In this document: positions 31,365-42,823 of the stretch, in pieces
Numbering within the stretch: the first letter of the stretch is position 1
Layout of the letters: each line of letters begins with the position of its first letter
Source of the DNA: Salinicola socius
GTDB taxonomy: Bacteria; Pseudomonadota; Gammaproteobacteria; Pseudomonadales; Halomonadaceae
NCBI RefSeq assembly: GCF_001937195.1
Contig: NZ_MSDO01000022.1
Location: 107,120-171,119 of the forward strand
Direction: 5' to 3'
Length of the DNA: 64,000 bases
Translations under genes and position numbers: made by a program
The notes under the pieces: model-generated
The model's input: only the letters and a program-made list of their open reading frames with translations
Database searches by the model: none
Told to the model about the DNA's origin: nothing

Positions 31365-33569
31365 ATGACTACGAGCAACACATCGACGCCTTCGACGGCG
31401 ACCAACCATGAAGAGATCGACATCCGGCGATTGCTGGGGATTCTGCTCGACCACAAGAAGTGGGTGTTGGCGAGCGTCATCGGCTTTGCGCTGCTGGGCA
31501 TCGTCTATGTCAGTCTGGCAACGCCGATTTATCGGGCTGACGCCCTGGTGCAGATCGAGAACGCCACGCCGGGTAGCAACCCGCTCCAAGAGGTTTCCAA
31601 TCTGCTCGGCGAAAAGCCGCCGTCTCTATCCGAGATCGAGATCATTCGGTCGCGAATGGTGTTGGGACAGGCGGTTGATCTGCTCAATCTGGATGTCAAC
31701 GTCACACCGGTGACCCTGCCGATCATCGGCACGTTTCTTCAGCGCCGTGGCATTGGTAGGCCGGGTTTTGCCGAAGGTTGGGGCTATGCATTCAGCGGAG
31801 AGAGCATCGCCGTCAGTGAAATGCCGGTTGCCGACGACTACCTGGGGCAGACCTTCACGCTCAGGGTACGGGACAGCTATACCTATGATCTGCTGGATTC
31901 GGATGGCGATCTGCTGGGAAGCGGCAAAATCGGACAGCTGAGCACGTTCCTGAATGGCGAGGTTGGGCTGCGCGTTACCTCGATCCAGGCCGCTGCCGGC
32001 GCCGAATTCAGTATCCAGCATATCTCGCGGTTGGCGGCAATCAATAGTCTGAGAAGCCGTTTGTCGGTGGCAGAGGCGGGCAGCGAGACAGGAATTCTCG
32101 ACTGGAGCCTGACCGGTCCGGATCCGGATGCCACCGAGAAAGCGCTCAACACGATTGCCGATATCTATTATTCGCAGAACGTGCAGCGTCAGGCCGAGGA
32201 AGCGCGCAAAAGCCTGGACTTCCTCAATACCCAGGTTCCGCAGATTCGCGATCAGCTCAATCGGTCCGAGGAGCAGCTCAACGAGTATCGCCAGTCCAAG
32301 GACAGCGTCGATCTCTCGATGGAGACGAAATCCGTTCTCGAGCGGATCGTCAATCTGGAATCTCAGCTCAACGAGCTGGAAATGAACGAGGCGGAGATCT
32401 CTCAACGCTTCACCAAGAGCCATCCGACCTATCAGGCGCTACTCGAGAAAAAGGCGCAACTGCAGCGCCAGCGGGATAACCTCGATAAGCAGGTCAAAGG
32501 GTTGCCTGAGACTCAGCAGGAGATCCTGAGACTGCAGCGCGATGTTGAAGTCACCAACGAGATCTATGTCCAGCTGCTCAACAAGGTGCAGGAGACCAAG
32601 ATTGCCGAGGCTAGCACGGTAGGAAATGTGCGCATTCTCGACAATGCAGCAGTGCTATCGGTTCCTGTCGCTCCCAATAAATCGCTGCTGGTGGCGGTGG
32701 CGATCATTGTCGGCCTGATCATTGGCGTTGCGGGCGTCTTCCTGCGGGCCTTATTCAATCGCGGTATCGAGAATCAAGAGCAAATCGAGGAGCTGGGGCT
32801 TCCTGTCTATGCCACGATTCCCTTGTCCGATGAGCAAAGCAAGCTTAACCGCCGGGTCAAACGCTCCAGCAAAGATCAAAGTCGCAGTTTTCCTGGCGGG
32901 CTTTTGGCGGCGCGCAATCCAGCTGATGTGTCAGTCGAGGCACTTCGTGGCCTGCGCACCAGCCTGCATTTCGCAATGCTGGAGGCTGGAGATAATCGCC
33001 TGATGATCACGGGGCCGAGCCCCGGTGTCGGCAAGAGCTTCGTCAGTGTCAATCTGGCGACGGTATGCGCCCAGGCCGGTCAACGGGTGCTGATCATCGA
33101 TGCCGACATGCGCAAGGGGCAGGTCCACAGCGCCTTTGGCACGAAGTCCGAAAATGGGCTGAGTGACGTGCTATCCGGTAAGTTGTCGCTGGAGCAGGTC
33201 ATTCGTGATGTCGATGATATTGATAATCTGCACTATGTCGCCCGAGGAATGGCTCCGCCCAATCCATCCGAGCTACTGATGGGGGCACGTTTTAGCGAGT
33301 TCCTGACTACCGTTAGCGAGCGTTTCGATCTGGTCATCGTCGACTCGCCCCCGATACTGGCTGTCACCGACGCCGCCATCATCGGTAAGCAGGTTGGAAC
33401 GACGCTGGTGCTGGCACGATTCCAGCTCAATCCCGTCAAGGAGATGGAGTTGGCGATCAATCGCTTGAAGACGGCTGGCGTGGAGCCAAGAGGTGCCATC
33501 CTCAATGCTGTCGAGCGCAAGGCCGCGACAGAGTACGGGTATGGCTATTACCACTACAGCTATAAATGA
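31365..33569 (+). CDS. wzc: Tyrosine autokinase / polysaccharide co-polymerase Wzc
   Basis: Inner-membrane protein (734 aa) that sets polymer length and links periplasmic and outer-membrane export. The N-terminal Wzz domain begins EEIDIRRLLGILLDHKKWVL with TM1 near residues 30-50. A long coiled coil follows (residues about 270-400), then a second TM near 440-465 (LLVAVAIIVGLIIGVAGVFL). The kinase domain has Walker A GPSPGVGKSF (about 547), Walker A' VLIIDADMRKG and Walker B LVIVDSPPIL. The C-terminus carries a tyrosine cluster (EYGYGYYHYSYK) that is the autophosphorylation site. Confidence 0.96.
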   Translation: MTTSNTSTPSTATNHEEIDIRRLLGILLDHKKWVLASVIGFALLGIVYVSLATPIYRADALVQIENATPGSNPLQEVSNLLGEKPPSLSEIEIIRSRMVLGQAVDLLNLDVNVTPVTLPIIGTFLQRRGIGRPGFAEGWGYAFSGESIAVSEMPVADDYLGQTFTLRVRDSYTYDLLDSDGDLLGSGKIGQLSTFLNGEVGLRVTSIQAAAGAEFSIQHISRLAAINSLRSRLSVAEAGSETGILDWSLTGPDPDATEKALNTIADIYYSQNVQRQAEEARKSLDFLNTQVPQIRDQLNRSEEQLNEYRQSKDSVDLSMETKSVLERIVNLESQLNELEMNEAEISQRFTKSHPTYQALLEKKAQLQRQRDNLDKQVKGLPETQQEILRLQRDVEVTNEIYVQLLNKVQETKIAEASTVGNVRILDNAAVLSVPVAPNKSLLVAVAIIVGLIIGVAGVFLRALFNRGIENQEQIEELGLPVYATIPLSDEQSKLNRRVKRSSKDQSRSFPGGLLAARNPADVSVEALRGLRTSLHFAMLEAGDNRLMITGPSPGVGKSFVSVNLATVCAQAGQRVLIIDADMRKGQVHSAFGTKSENGLSDVLSGKLSLEQVIRDVDDIDNLHYVARGMAPPNPSELLMGARFSEFLTTVSERFDLVIVDSPPILAVTDAAIIGKQVGTTLVLARFQLNPVKEMELAINRLKTAGVEPRGAILNAVERKAATEYGYGYYHYSYK

Positions 33570-33657
33570 TGGGAAGTCAGCGAGTGAGGACGCGCACCAT
33601 CGCGACAAACGACGGACACGCCAGGGGTCGCCATGGCACGATTTCGGGGCACGCTCG

Positions 33658-35025
33658 ATGAACCTGACGCTACGGGGACAGCGGTCGTCGCGACTTCTGG
33701 CGCGGCTGCGCGGGGAACTCTTCATCAATCTATGCCGTACTTTTGCCGCGCGTGGGATAGCGGCACTGGGCACGATTTTCCTCGGAATCGTGCTGGGACG
33801 GCTATATGGAGCCCAGGGCGTTGGCGTCTTTGCCTTGGCGCAAAGCGTTATTTTCGGGGCTGGTATCATCGCCTGTTATGGGTTGAACGGCTCGCTGATG
33901 CGCTACGTCAGCCAGGACAACGACAGCCCCAATATTCTCTGCTATCTGCGTTGGGCCCTGAGGCGAGCCGGCGGTCTCAGCTTAGTGTTCGGCGCCGTGA
34001 TCGGCGGCCTTCATCAGGTCATCGCAGAGATGTTCGAATCAGCCGAACTCTCCCCGCTGTTGATCAGTATCGCGGTAGCCACACCTGCTTTCACGCTGTC
34101 TTTCGTGCTGGCGGGATTCCTCAAGGGCGTCAACATGCCGGCGAGAGCGAGTCTGCAGGAGAATGGTTCGATCTCCTTGCTGGCCGCCGTGTGTATTCTG
34201 GGAGCCGTCATCGCGGGAGACGCAAGGTCACTGCCTCAGGCTGGCTGGGCATTCTGCATAGCCGCATGGCTGGTATGTGCTCAGGGCGCGCTACAGGCAG
34301 GGCTATGGTTGTATCGACATCCGCGCGTTCGTGATTCGAACACGGTTGATCCGTCGACTCTCCCTTCCCGTAGCGAATTCTTCTCCACGGCCCAGAGCTT
34401 CATCGTGCTCAATCTTTCGATGTTCCTGCAGCAGGTGGTCGCCATGTTGATCGCTGGTGCATTGCTCAGCCACGGCGATCTGGGTCTTTTCAAATCGGCG
34501 GAGCGGGTAGGCATGGTTATCAGCTTCATTCTTCTGGTCATCAACGCCGTCTTTCCGCCGCGTTTTGCACGACTGTTCCATCAGGGGCGCCACGAAGAGC
34601 TGGGTCGACTGGCGCAGCAAAGCTCGCTAGTTGCCGCCGCCATGGCCACGCCGGCGGCAATCGTCTGTCTGGTTTTTCCGGAATGGGTGCTCGGCTGGTT
34701 TGGCGAAGAGTTTAGACAGGCCGCGAATTTACTTCGAATAATCGTGATAGGGCATCTTTTCAACGTCATGTTCGGGTCCGTGGGCTTTCTATTGACCATG
34801 ACAGGACGAGAAAAAGTGATGCGCAATATTTCGTTGGTCTGTAGTGCGCTCGGTCTGCTGGCTTTCCTGGTATTGATACCCATGCTGGGCGCGGTCGGCG
34901 CCGCACTATCTTTGGCCATGGTTCTCATGCTGCAGAATTTTGTTGCGGCGATATTCGTGTGGCGGCGAATGGGAATCGTCATGCTGCCGATCCCTTTGGT
35001 ATCGTCCAGAATCGGATGCGAATGA
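33658..35025 (+). CDS. wzx: Wzx-like oligosaccharide flippase
   Basis: Multi-pass inner-membrane protein of the polysaccharide transporter (MOP/MviN-like) superfamily, about 455 aa with 12-14 hydrophobic segments. It flips lipid-linked repeat units to the periplasm. Visible features are the N-terminal FAARGIAALGTIFLGIVLGR and LYGAQGVGVFALAQSVI typical of the family, and later FKSAERVGMVISFILLVINA. The start is uncertain: the ATG at 33658 gives the family-like beginning MNLTLRGQRSSRL, while longer frames begin inside wzc. It sits between wzc and the polymerase gene. Confidence 0.85.
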   Translation: MNLTLRGQRSSRLLARLRGELFINLCRTFAARGIAALGTIFLGIVLGRLYGAQGVGVFALAQSVIFGAGIIACYGLNGSLMRYVSQDNDSPNILCYLRWALRRAGGLSLVFGAVIGGLHQVIAEMFESAELSPLLISIAVATPAFTLSFVLAGFLKGVNMPARASLQENGSISLLAAVCILGAVIAGDARSLPQAGWAFCIAAWLVCAQGALQAGLWLYRHPRVRDSNTVDPSTLPSRSEFFSTAQSFIVLNLSMFLQQVVAMLIAGALLSHGDLGLFKSAERVGMVISFILLVINAVFPPRFARLFHQGRHEELGRLAQQSSLVAAAMATPAAIVCLVFPEWVLGWFGEEFRQAANLLRIIVIGHLFNVMFGSVGFLLTMTGREKVMRNISLVCSALGLLAFLVLIPMLGAVGAALSLAMVLMLQNFVAAIFVWRRMGIVMLPIPLVSSRIGCE

Positions 35026-35077
35026 GTGTTGTGCTCACGCTTGCACCGCCAAATCGCCTAACGGAATAGCAACACCT

Positions 35078-36238
35078 ATGTTAGTCATCAACGCCAGACG
35101 TTTGTTCGTAGCGCTGCTCGTCATATTTTCTACCGCGCTGCCGAAATCGGGAGTGGCTTTGGGCGGTATTCCTCTCAACACCATTTATCTTCTAATAGCA
35201 CTATCGTTTCCGTTCCTGCTCATAAAAGCCATGTTGGGGACGGGAAAGCTTGCGAGACAGGATCGATATTCTGTCTATATCTGGCTTCTGCTGCCTTTCT
35301 GGATGCTGTTTTTTACCGTTACGATGCTCAACGGTATCGATAGCATCGGCCTGTATTTTGGATACGTCATGGCGCTCGTTGTCGTGCCGATATTCTTTTA
35401 TGTCTGGTCAAAGCGTGTATCCGCGGACAGTGTCAATCATCTGCTGGTTTGCCTGAAAAATTGCATCCGCTTTGCCGTTGCCTTCGGGATTTTTCTGTTC
35501 CTGCTGAAAATCGCGACGGGTCAGTACTTTTCCATACCGGCATTGACCACCACCTTTGGGGCGGAGACAACCCTGGAGGCGAGAATGAACGACCGTGGTG
35601 GACTCTATAAGCTGTTCTCTACCTATAACAACGGCAATATCTACGCTGTGTGCATGATCATGTTGATGCCGGTATACACAGTCATTGAAAAAAACCGTGT
35701 GTGGGTATTGGCGCTGATGCTCTCGATCATGCTGACATTGTCTCGTACCGCCTGGGCTCTACTACTCATCTATTGCGTTTTCGAGTATCTCGTCTTCAAT
35801 AAAGCCATTTCGGTCAAGAAACTGATCGTCATCTGTTTTGCTCTCTGCCTGGTCGTGCCGGGGATCATTGGCTTGCTGGGCGTCATGGGTCAGGACGTCA
35901 CCTTCCTTTTCGATAGTAATCTCGGTGGTCGAGCTGCCTATCTCGAGTATTTTTTCGAGGCCGGTCTGATCTCACACACACCTCTGTACTGGTCCTACGA
36001 AATTCCTTACGTCTCCATCGCGGAATTCGTCGGACTGATTGGATTGATTCCCTTCCTGATGTTCTTCGCCAATATCGTGATAGCGCGAAGTCTTTTCGAT
36101 GTGTCCCGGCCTATCAGCCGTGGCGCATGCATCGGTTGCATCATGTACTGGGTTGCCACGTTTTCCGATGCGGCGCTGATCCTCGTGCCGACTTTCATCG
36201 TTTTTTCCCTGCTGGTAATGCTCTCTTTCAGCGAGTGA
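35078..36238 (+). CDS. wzy: Wzy-like polysaccharide polymerase / O-antigen ligase family
   Basis: 386 residues with about ten predicted membrane spans and one larger periplasmic loop in the middle (about residues 150-185, FGAETTLEARMNDRGGLYKL), as in Wzy and O-antigen ligase proteins. The later TLSRTAWALLLIY resembles the ligase-family motif SRGAWLA. Composition is richer in A and T than neighbouring genes, usual for polymerase genes. Its place between wzx and a glycosyltransferase supports polymerase. The start ATG at 35078 avoids a longer frame overlapping wzx. No enzyme motif separates Wzy from ligase with certainty. Confidence 0.78.
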   Translation: MLVINARRLFVALLVIFSTALPKSGVALGGIPLNTIYLLIALSFPFLLIKAMLGTGKLARQDRYSVYIWLLLPFWMLFFTVTMLNGIDSIGLYFGYVMALVVVPIFFYVWSKRVSADSVNHLLVCLKNCIRFAVAFGIFLFLLKIATGQYFSIPALTTTFGAETTLEARMNDRGGLYKLFSTYNNGNIYAVCMIMLMPVYTVIEKNRVWVLALMLSIMLTLSRTAWALLLIYCVFEYLVFNKAISVKKLIVICFALCLVVPGIIGLLGVMGQDVTFLFDSNLGGRAAYLEYFFEAGLISHTPLYWSYEIPYVSIAEFVGLIGLIPFLMFFANIVIARSLFDVSRPISRGACIGCIMYWVATFSDAALILVPTFIVFSLLVMLSFSE

Positions 36239-36242
36239 CTTC

Positions 36243-37331
36243 ATGAGAATCATGCATATCTGCGAGACCGTGACCGGAGGTATCGCCACCTATCTCAACA
36301 ACGTGGTCTTCGAACAGGCGAAGCGACCGGATGTCGAAGCGGTGACGGTGCTGCTGCCGAGCTCCCAGCGCGAGGAAATCAGTCTCGAGGACGACGCAGT
36401 GATGGATCGCAAGGTCCAGTTCATCGGGTTTTCCGGCGATGACCGGCGGCAGCGCCTACGTCATCTGGCCGCTCGGCTGCGGGGAGCGATTGCTGAGGCC
36501 AAGCCTGATGTCGTTCACGTGCACAGCACTTTCGCCGGGTTCCTTTGTCGAGCGCTGCCGATCTCTTTTCGTGGCGCCAGACTGATCTATCAACCACACG
36601 GCGTCGCGTTCGACCCTCATCGTGTTTCCGGATTCAAGAAGCGAGGCATCCAGTGGATAGAGAAAGTCCTTTACCAGCGCACCGACAGTGTCATCGCGAT
36701 TTCCGAGTATGAGAAGAAATTGCTGACTGAGGCCGGTATGGGCGACAAGTCGCAGTTGATCAAGAACTGTGTGCGTGACACCCGTGAAGCCAATGGGGGA
36801 GCAAACAAGGAAGACTTCTACCTGTTCATCGGGCGTTTCGACCGTCAGAAGGGATTCAATCGGCTTTATGAATTTTGGGATGCAAAGCGTCCCCCTCTAA
36901 AGATCGTCGGCGGTAACGTCGTCGATTCGGATGCGGATTTCGCGGTGCGCGACAACATGGAGTTTCTTGGCTGGCTCGATAACGCCACGCTCGATGGACT
37001 GATCGCTCGTGCCAAAGCATTGATCGTGCCAAGCCGTTGGGAGGGGTTCGGCCTCGTCGTGCTGGAGGCTTACCGTAATTCGACCCCGGTAATCTGCTCG
37101 AATCGGGGCGCCTTGCCGGAGCTGGTAAGTCAGGGCGAAACCGGTTTCGTGTTCGACTTCGATGCTTTCCCGGTCTCTTTGGCTGCGGCAATAGAGGCAT
37201 TCGACAACTGCGATCAACGAGCCATGGGACAGCGATGCCGCGACTGCTACGAGCGCGATTTCTCGCCGGTCAGCATGAATGCGGGACTCATGAAACTCTA
37301 CCAGTCTCATGAAACCCTACCAGCCTCGTGA
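36243..37331 (+). CDS. GT4-family glycosyltransferase
   Basis: Retaining GT-B glycosyltransferase (362 aa) that adds a sugar to the lipid-linked repeat unit at the cytoplasmic face. The N-terminus MRIMHICETVTGGIATYLNN has the acceptor-side glycine loop, and VVHVHSTFAGFLCR follows. The C-terminal donor domain carries LFIGRFDRQKGFNRL and the EX7E motif EGFGLVVLE in VPSRWEGFGLVVLEAYRN (about residue 265). It is four bases downstream of the polymerase gene. Its 3' end lies in a 19-bp tandem repeat. Donor sugar is not predictable. Confidence 0.9.
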   Translation: MRIMHICETVTGGIATYLNNVVFEQAKRPDVEAVTVLLPSSQREEISLEDDAVMDRKVQFIGFSGDDRRQRLRHLAARLRGAIAEAKPDVVHVHSTFAGFLCRALPISFRGARLIYQPHGVAFDPHRVSGFKKRGIQWIEKVLYQRTDSVIAISEYEKKLLTEAGMGDKSQLIKNCVRDTREANGGANKEDFYLFIGRFDRQKGFNRLYEFWDAKRPPLKIVGGNVVDSDADFAVRDNMEFLGWLDNATLDGLIARAKALIVPSRWEGFGLVVLEAYRNSTPVICSNRGALPELVSQGETGFVFDFDAFPVSLAAAIEAFDNCDQRAMGQRCRDCYERDFSPVSMNAGLMKLYQSHETLPAS

Positions 37332-37342
37332 ACCCTACCAGC
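37287..37342 (+). repeat. 19-bp tandem repeats at the 3' end of the GT4 gene
   Basis: CTCATGAAACTCTACCAGT at 37287-37305, a near-identical 19-mer at 37306-37324, and an 18-base third copy (one base lost) at 37325-37342. The stop codon TGA (37329-37331) lies in the third copy, so the array sets the C-terminus and the spacing to the next gene. Confidence 0.92.
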
Positions 37343-37358
37343 ATAAGTGGACAGTGCT

Positions 37359-39420
<2,062 letters not shown>

Positions 39421-39421
<1 letters not shown>

Positions 39422-39975
39422 TGGCGCGTCCGGATCGTCGAGCCCAGATCGAGCTAGTGCTGTTCGATGTCGATGGAGTGCTCACTGATGGCACCTTGCT
39501 GATCGGCCCGGAGGGGGAGGCGCTGAAACCGTTCAACGTGCGCGATGGTGTCGCTACCGGCCTGTTGCGTCAGCACGGTATCAAGAGCGGCGTGCTGTCG
39601 GCGAAATCGAGCCAGCCGCTGATTACGCGAGCGACCCAGCTGGGCATGGATGTGATCAAGATCGGCTTCAGCCACAAGCTTGAAGCGATTCGCCAGATCG
39701 CCGAGGAGCAGGGCATTCCACCGGATCGCATTGCTTTTGCCGGGGATGACATCATCGATATTCCGGTCATGCGCGAGGTCGCCGTCGCCTATGCGCCGGC
39801 GGATGCTCACCCACTGGTCATCGACGTTGCCGATCACGTGATGAAAACCGCAGGCGGGCGTGGCGTTGGACGTGAAATCGCCGAGGATCTGCTGTCAGCC
39901 CGAGGTCTCGAGCTAGCCGACATGTATGCCCATATGCTGGGAGACGGCGACGCGCTGCGCCGCCTCGTCCAGTAG
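39421..39975 (+). CDS. kdsC: Kdo-8-phosphate phosphatase
   Basis: HAD-superfamily phosphatase (184 aa) producing free Kdo. Motif I LVLFDVDGVLTDGTLLIG (Asp nucleophile near residue 16), the tetramer-forming GLLRQHGIKSGVLSAKSS, and motif IV FAGDDIIDIPVMREV are present; HADs of this subclass have no large cap domain. It overlaps the kdsA stop codon (TGATG). Sequence-similar phosphatases act on N-acylneuraminate-9-P, but the kdsA neighbour favours Kdo. Confidence 0.94.
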
Positions 39976-40324
39976 TTGCCCCGTAGCGCTGACGCGCCAA
40001 AGCGTCAGCGATCGTATCGAGGCGCCGGATTCCCACTCCGGCCGCTGAAGTCATCGCCCGTTCGGGGCGGTGACTGTCTCTGACGCTCGACGATATTCGA
40101 CATCTGCAAAAACGGTTGCTTTCAGGCGTCCGGTCTCGACGGATGCCCAACCGCTACGACGTTCCGTGAAACGCTTTTCAATCCTATCGACACCTCTGCC
40201 ACGCGAGGATGACGCGCACTGCGCATGTCCTCGCGTCACAGGGGATCGTGATTTGGCGTACCGATTTATCAACGGCAGTTCCAACCAACTCGGTTTCGAA
40301 TCCAGGATCAGGGAGGGAATCATC
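39976..40324. other. Structured spacer between kdsC and kdsD
   Basis: 349 bp without a gene inside the operon. It contains three strong dyads: CGCTGACGC/GCGTCAGCG (39987-40010, right after kdsC, no U-run), a GTCATCGCCC-type hairpin near 40051-40075, and ACGCGAGGA/TCCTCGCGT (40201-40236) with a further internal dyad. A second promoter for kdsD onward or RNA processing sites could lie here. A frame extending kdsD upstream through it shows no family character. Confidence 0.55.
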
Positions 40325-41257
40325 ATGAATCTGGAATATCTGGAGACGGCCAGGCAGGTCTTCGTCAAGGAAGCGGAGTCTCTTCTGGAGGTATCGCGCA
40401 AGCTGGATAACGACTTGAGCGCGGCCATCGACGCCATCTTGCAGACCCCGGGGCGCGTGATCATCTGCGGCATGGGGAAGTCGGGCATCATCGGTCGCAA
40501 GATCGCGGCCACGTTGGCCAGTACCGGAACCCCGAGCTTTTTCATGCATCCCGGGGAGGCCTATCACGGTGACCTTGGCATGGTCACGCCGCATGACGTT
40601 TTCCTGGCAATCTCCAACTCGGGAGAAACGGAAGAGGTCATCAAGCTCATTCCCTATCTCAAGGACAATGGGAACTACCTGGTCGGCATGACCGGAAACC
40701 GACACTCCACGCTAGCTCGAGCTTCGCATAGCCATCTGGACATCGGCGTCATCGAGGAGGCCTGCCCGCTGCAATTGGCGCCGACCTCTTCAACCACCGC
40801 CACGCTGGCGATGGGCGATGCGCTGGCGGTGACGCTGATGAAGGCGAGGGACTTTCAGCCCGAGAATTTCGCCAGGTTTCACCCCGGCGGTTCGCTGGGA
40901 CGTCGCTTGCTGAGTCGCGTCGAAAACGAAATGCGCAGCGAGAACCTGCCGGTCGTCAAGGCGGAGGCGGAGGTTCTCGATGTGATTCAGGCGATGTCGA
41001 GAGGGCAGTTGGGGATGGCAGTCGTTCAGCACAATGGTAGCTGGGGCGTCATCACCGACGGTGACGTACGTCGGGCCATCGAGAGGTACGGCGAGTACGT
41101 TTTCTCCAAGAAGGCTTACGACTTCATGACGCCTCAGGCCTCTCGCGTTTCCCCGACCACTCGGGTCGAGGATGCACTGGTGCTGATGGAATCCAAGAAA
41201 ATCAATGCGCTACTGGTCTTTGACAATGATCGGCTGGTAGGCGTGTTCAAGAAATAA
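40325..41257 (+). CDS. kdsD: Arabinose-5-phosphate isomerase (KpsF/KdsD/GutQ family)
   Basis: Converts ribulose-5-phosphate to arabinose-5-phosphate, the first step to Kdo. The ATG at 40325 has GGGAGG upstream and gives 310 aa. The SIS domain carries RVIICGMGKSGIIGRKIAAT, FFMHPGEAYHGDLGM and ISNSGETEEVI; PTSSTTATLAMGDALA and ARFHPGGSLGRRLL follow. Two CBS domains make up the C-terminal 100 residues, with the second shortened and ending at FKK; full family members usually run about 15 residues further. Together with kdsA and kdsC it forms a dedicated Kdo supply set; kdsB (CMP-Kdo synthetase) is not in the window. Confidence 0.94.
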   Translation: MNLEYLETARQVFVKEAESLLEVSRKLDNDLSAAIDAILQTPGRVIICGMGKSGIIGRKIAATLASTGTPSFFMHPGEAYHGDLGMVTPHDVFLAISNSGETEEVIKLIPYLKDNGNYLVGMTGNRHSTLARASHSHLDIGVIEEACPLQLAPTSSTTATLAMGDALAVTLMKARDFQPENFARFHPGGSLGRRLLSRVENEMRSENLPVVKAEAEVLDVIQAMSRGQLGMAVVQHNGSWGVITDGDVRRAIERYGEYVFSKKAYDFMTPQASRVSPTTRVEDALVLMESKKINALLVFDNDRLVGVFKK

Positions 41258-41333
41258 ACGGCATGGGTTTTCGCGAAACAAGCGTCAAAAAGAACATCTC
41301 AACGGCCATCAGGATGGTATTAGGGGAACGAAT

Positions 41334-42695
41334 ATGAAAAGTCTGAATCCTGTAAGGCGGCTGGCACCGGTGATCGACGTGCTGGCCATCGTGCTGGCGG
41401 GCATTCTGGCGAATGAGATTCGCTTTGATACGTCACGTCTGGAGAGCGTCAACGCGCTGGTGTTGATCGTCATGGCGCTGGCTGTCGTATTGATCAACCT
41501 TTTCGGTGGGGGCTACAGCAAATGGCGTTCGACTCGGCTGCGCAGCCGTATCTATCGCCTGCTTTGGGTATGGGCGGCAGTATTTGCGGCGGTCAGCATG
41601 CTGATGTTCCTGTTGAAGCTGTCGGATGCGGTTTCCCGGCAGTGGCTGGTGTTCACCTTCACGCTGTCGTTCTGTCTGGTGGCGGCTTCACGCGCGTTGC
41701 TGATGATGCTGGCCATGTATCACAACGGCAGTATCAAGAATCGGCGCAAAGTGTTTCTGGTTGGCCCCGAGGAAAACCTGCTCGACGTCGCGCGCTCGCT
41801 GCGTCAGCACCAGGAGCAGGGATACGCCATCGCCGGCGTGTGTCGCGGACGAGTGCTGAGAGCAGAGAAGGCACCGCGCAACCTGGCTCGGCGAGTGGAG
41901 AAATCGGGCGCCGATGAGGTGTGGATCTGTCTGTCGGTCTCCGAAGGCGAGCACGTGAAGGCAATCATGTACAACCTGCGCCATCTGCCGCTGGAAATCC
42001 GCTTCATTCCGCATTTTGCCGACATTCCACTGCTCAACCATCGCGTCAGCCATATTGCCGGAACGCATGCGATCGATCTCAGCGTCAGCCCGATATCCGG
42101 CAGTGCGCTTTGGGCCAAGCGGCTCGAGGATATCATCATCGGTGGCCTGATCTTGCTGCTGATCGCCCCGGTATGCGCCGCCTGTGCAGTCGCGGTCAAG
42201 CTGTCATCGCCCGGTCCGGTGCTGTTCAAGCAGTTGCGCACGGGAGCCAACGGCCACGACGTCCAGGTCTACAAGTTCCGCTCGATGAAAATACACCAGG
42301 AGAAGAGCGGCCACGTTTCCCAGGCGACGCGCCGGGATCCGCGTATTACCCGAGTAGGCGCTTTCCTGCGGCGTACTTCATTGGACGAGCTGCCGCAGTT
42401 CCTCAATGTCATCCAGGGACGTATGTCGATCGTAGGGCCACGTCCCCATGCGTTGGCGCATAACGAGTACTACAAGGATCTGGTCGAGTCCTACATGCAG
42501 CGGCATATGGTGAAGCCGGGCATTACCGGGTGGGCTCAGGTATGCGGGTTCCGCGGTGAGACGGACACGTTGGACAAGATGCAGCACCGGGTCGAACACG
42601 ATCTCTGGTACATCAACAACTGGTCGCTGCTGCTGGATCTGAAGATCATTTTCCTTACCGTCTTCAAGGGCTTTACCGGCAACAACGCCTACTGA
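41334..42695 (+). CDS. wcaJ: Undecaprenyl-phosphate sugar-1-phosphate transferase (WcaJ/WbaP type)
   Basis: Integral membrane enzyme (453 aa) that starts the repeat unit by moving hexose-1-phosphate, usually glucose or galactose, to undecaprenyl phosphate. Four N-terminal membrane helices (residues 10-115) and a CoA-binding-like domain precede a fifth hydrophobic segment ([20 protein letters not shown]). The catalytic domain follows, with [49 protein letters not shown] and [10 protein letters not shown]. The choice of sugar is not readable from sequence. It lies 76 bp after kdsD. Confidence 0.93.
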   Translation: MKSLNPVRRLAPVIDVLAIVLAGILANEIRFDTSRLESVNALVLIVMALAVVLINLFGGGYSKWRSTRLRSRIYRLLWVWAAVFAAVSMLMFLLKLSDAVSRQWLVFTFTLSFCLVAASRALLMMLAMYHNGSIKNRRKVFLVGPEENLLDVARSLRQHQEQGYAIAGVCRGRVLRAEKAPRNLARRVEKSGADEVWICLSVSEGEHVKAIMYNLRHLPLEIRFIPHFADIPLLNHRVSHIAGTHAIDLSVSPISGSALWAKRLEDIIIGGLILLLIAPVCAACAVAVKLSSPGPVLFKQLRTGANGHDVQVYKFRSMKIHQEKSGHVSQATRRDPRITRVGAFLRRTSLDELPQFLNVIQGRMSIVGPRPHALAHNEYYKDLVESYMQRHMVKPGITGWAQVCGFRGETDTLDKMQHRVEHDLWYINNWSLLLDLKIIFLTVFKGFTGNNAY

Positions 42696-42823
42696 GCCGG
42701 TTGTCGACAGCGAGTCCAGCGCGCTGCCGTGCCATGCGGACGGCGGCGATGGCAGGGCGCTCCTGACGACACGACGACCTCTCCGACATTCTCTTTTTGA
42801 CTCCTGCTTCAAGGAAGATAGCC

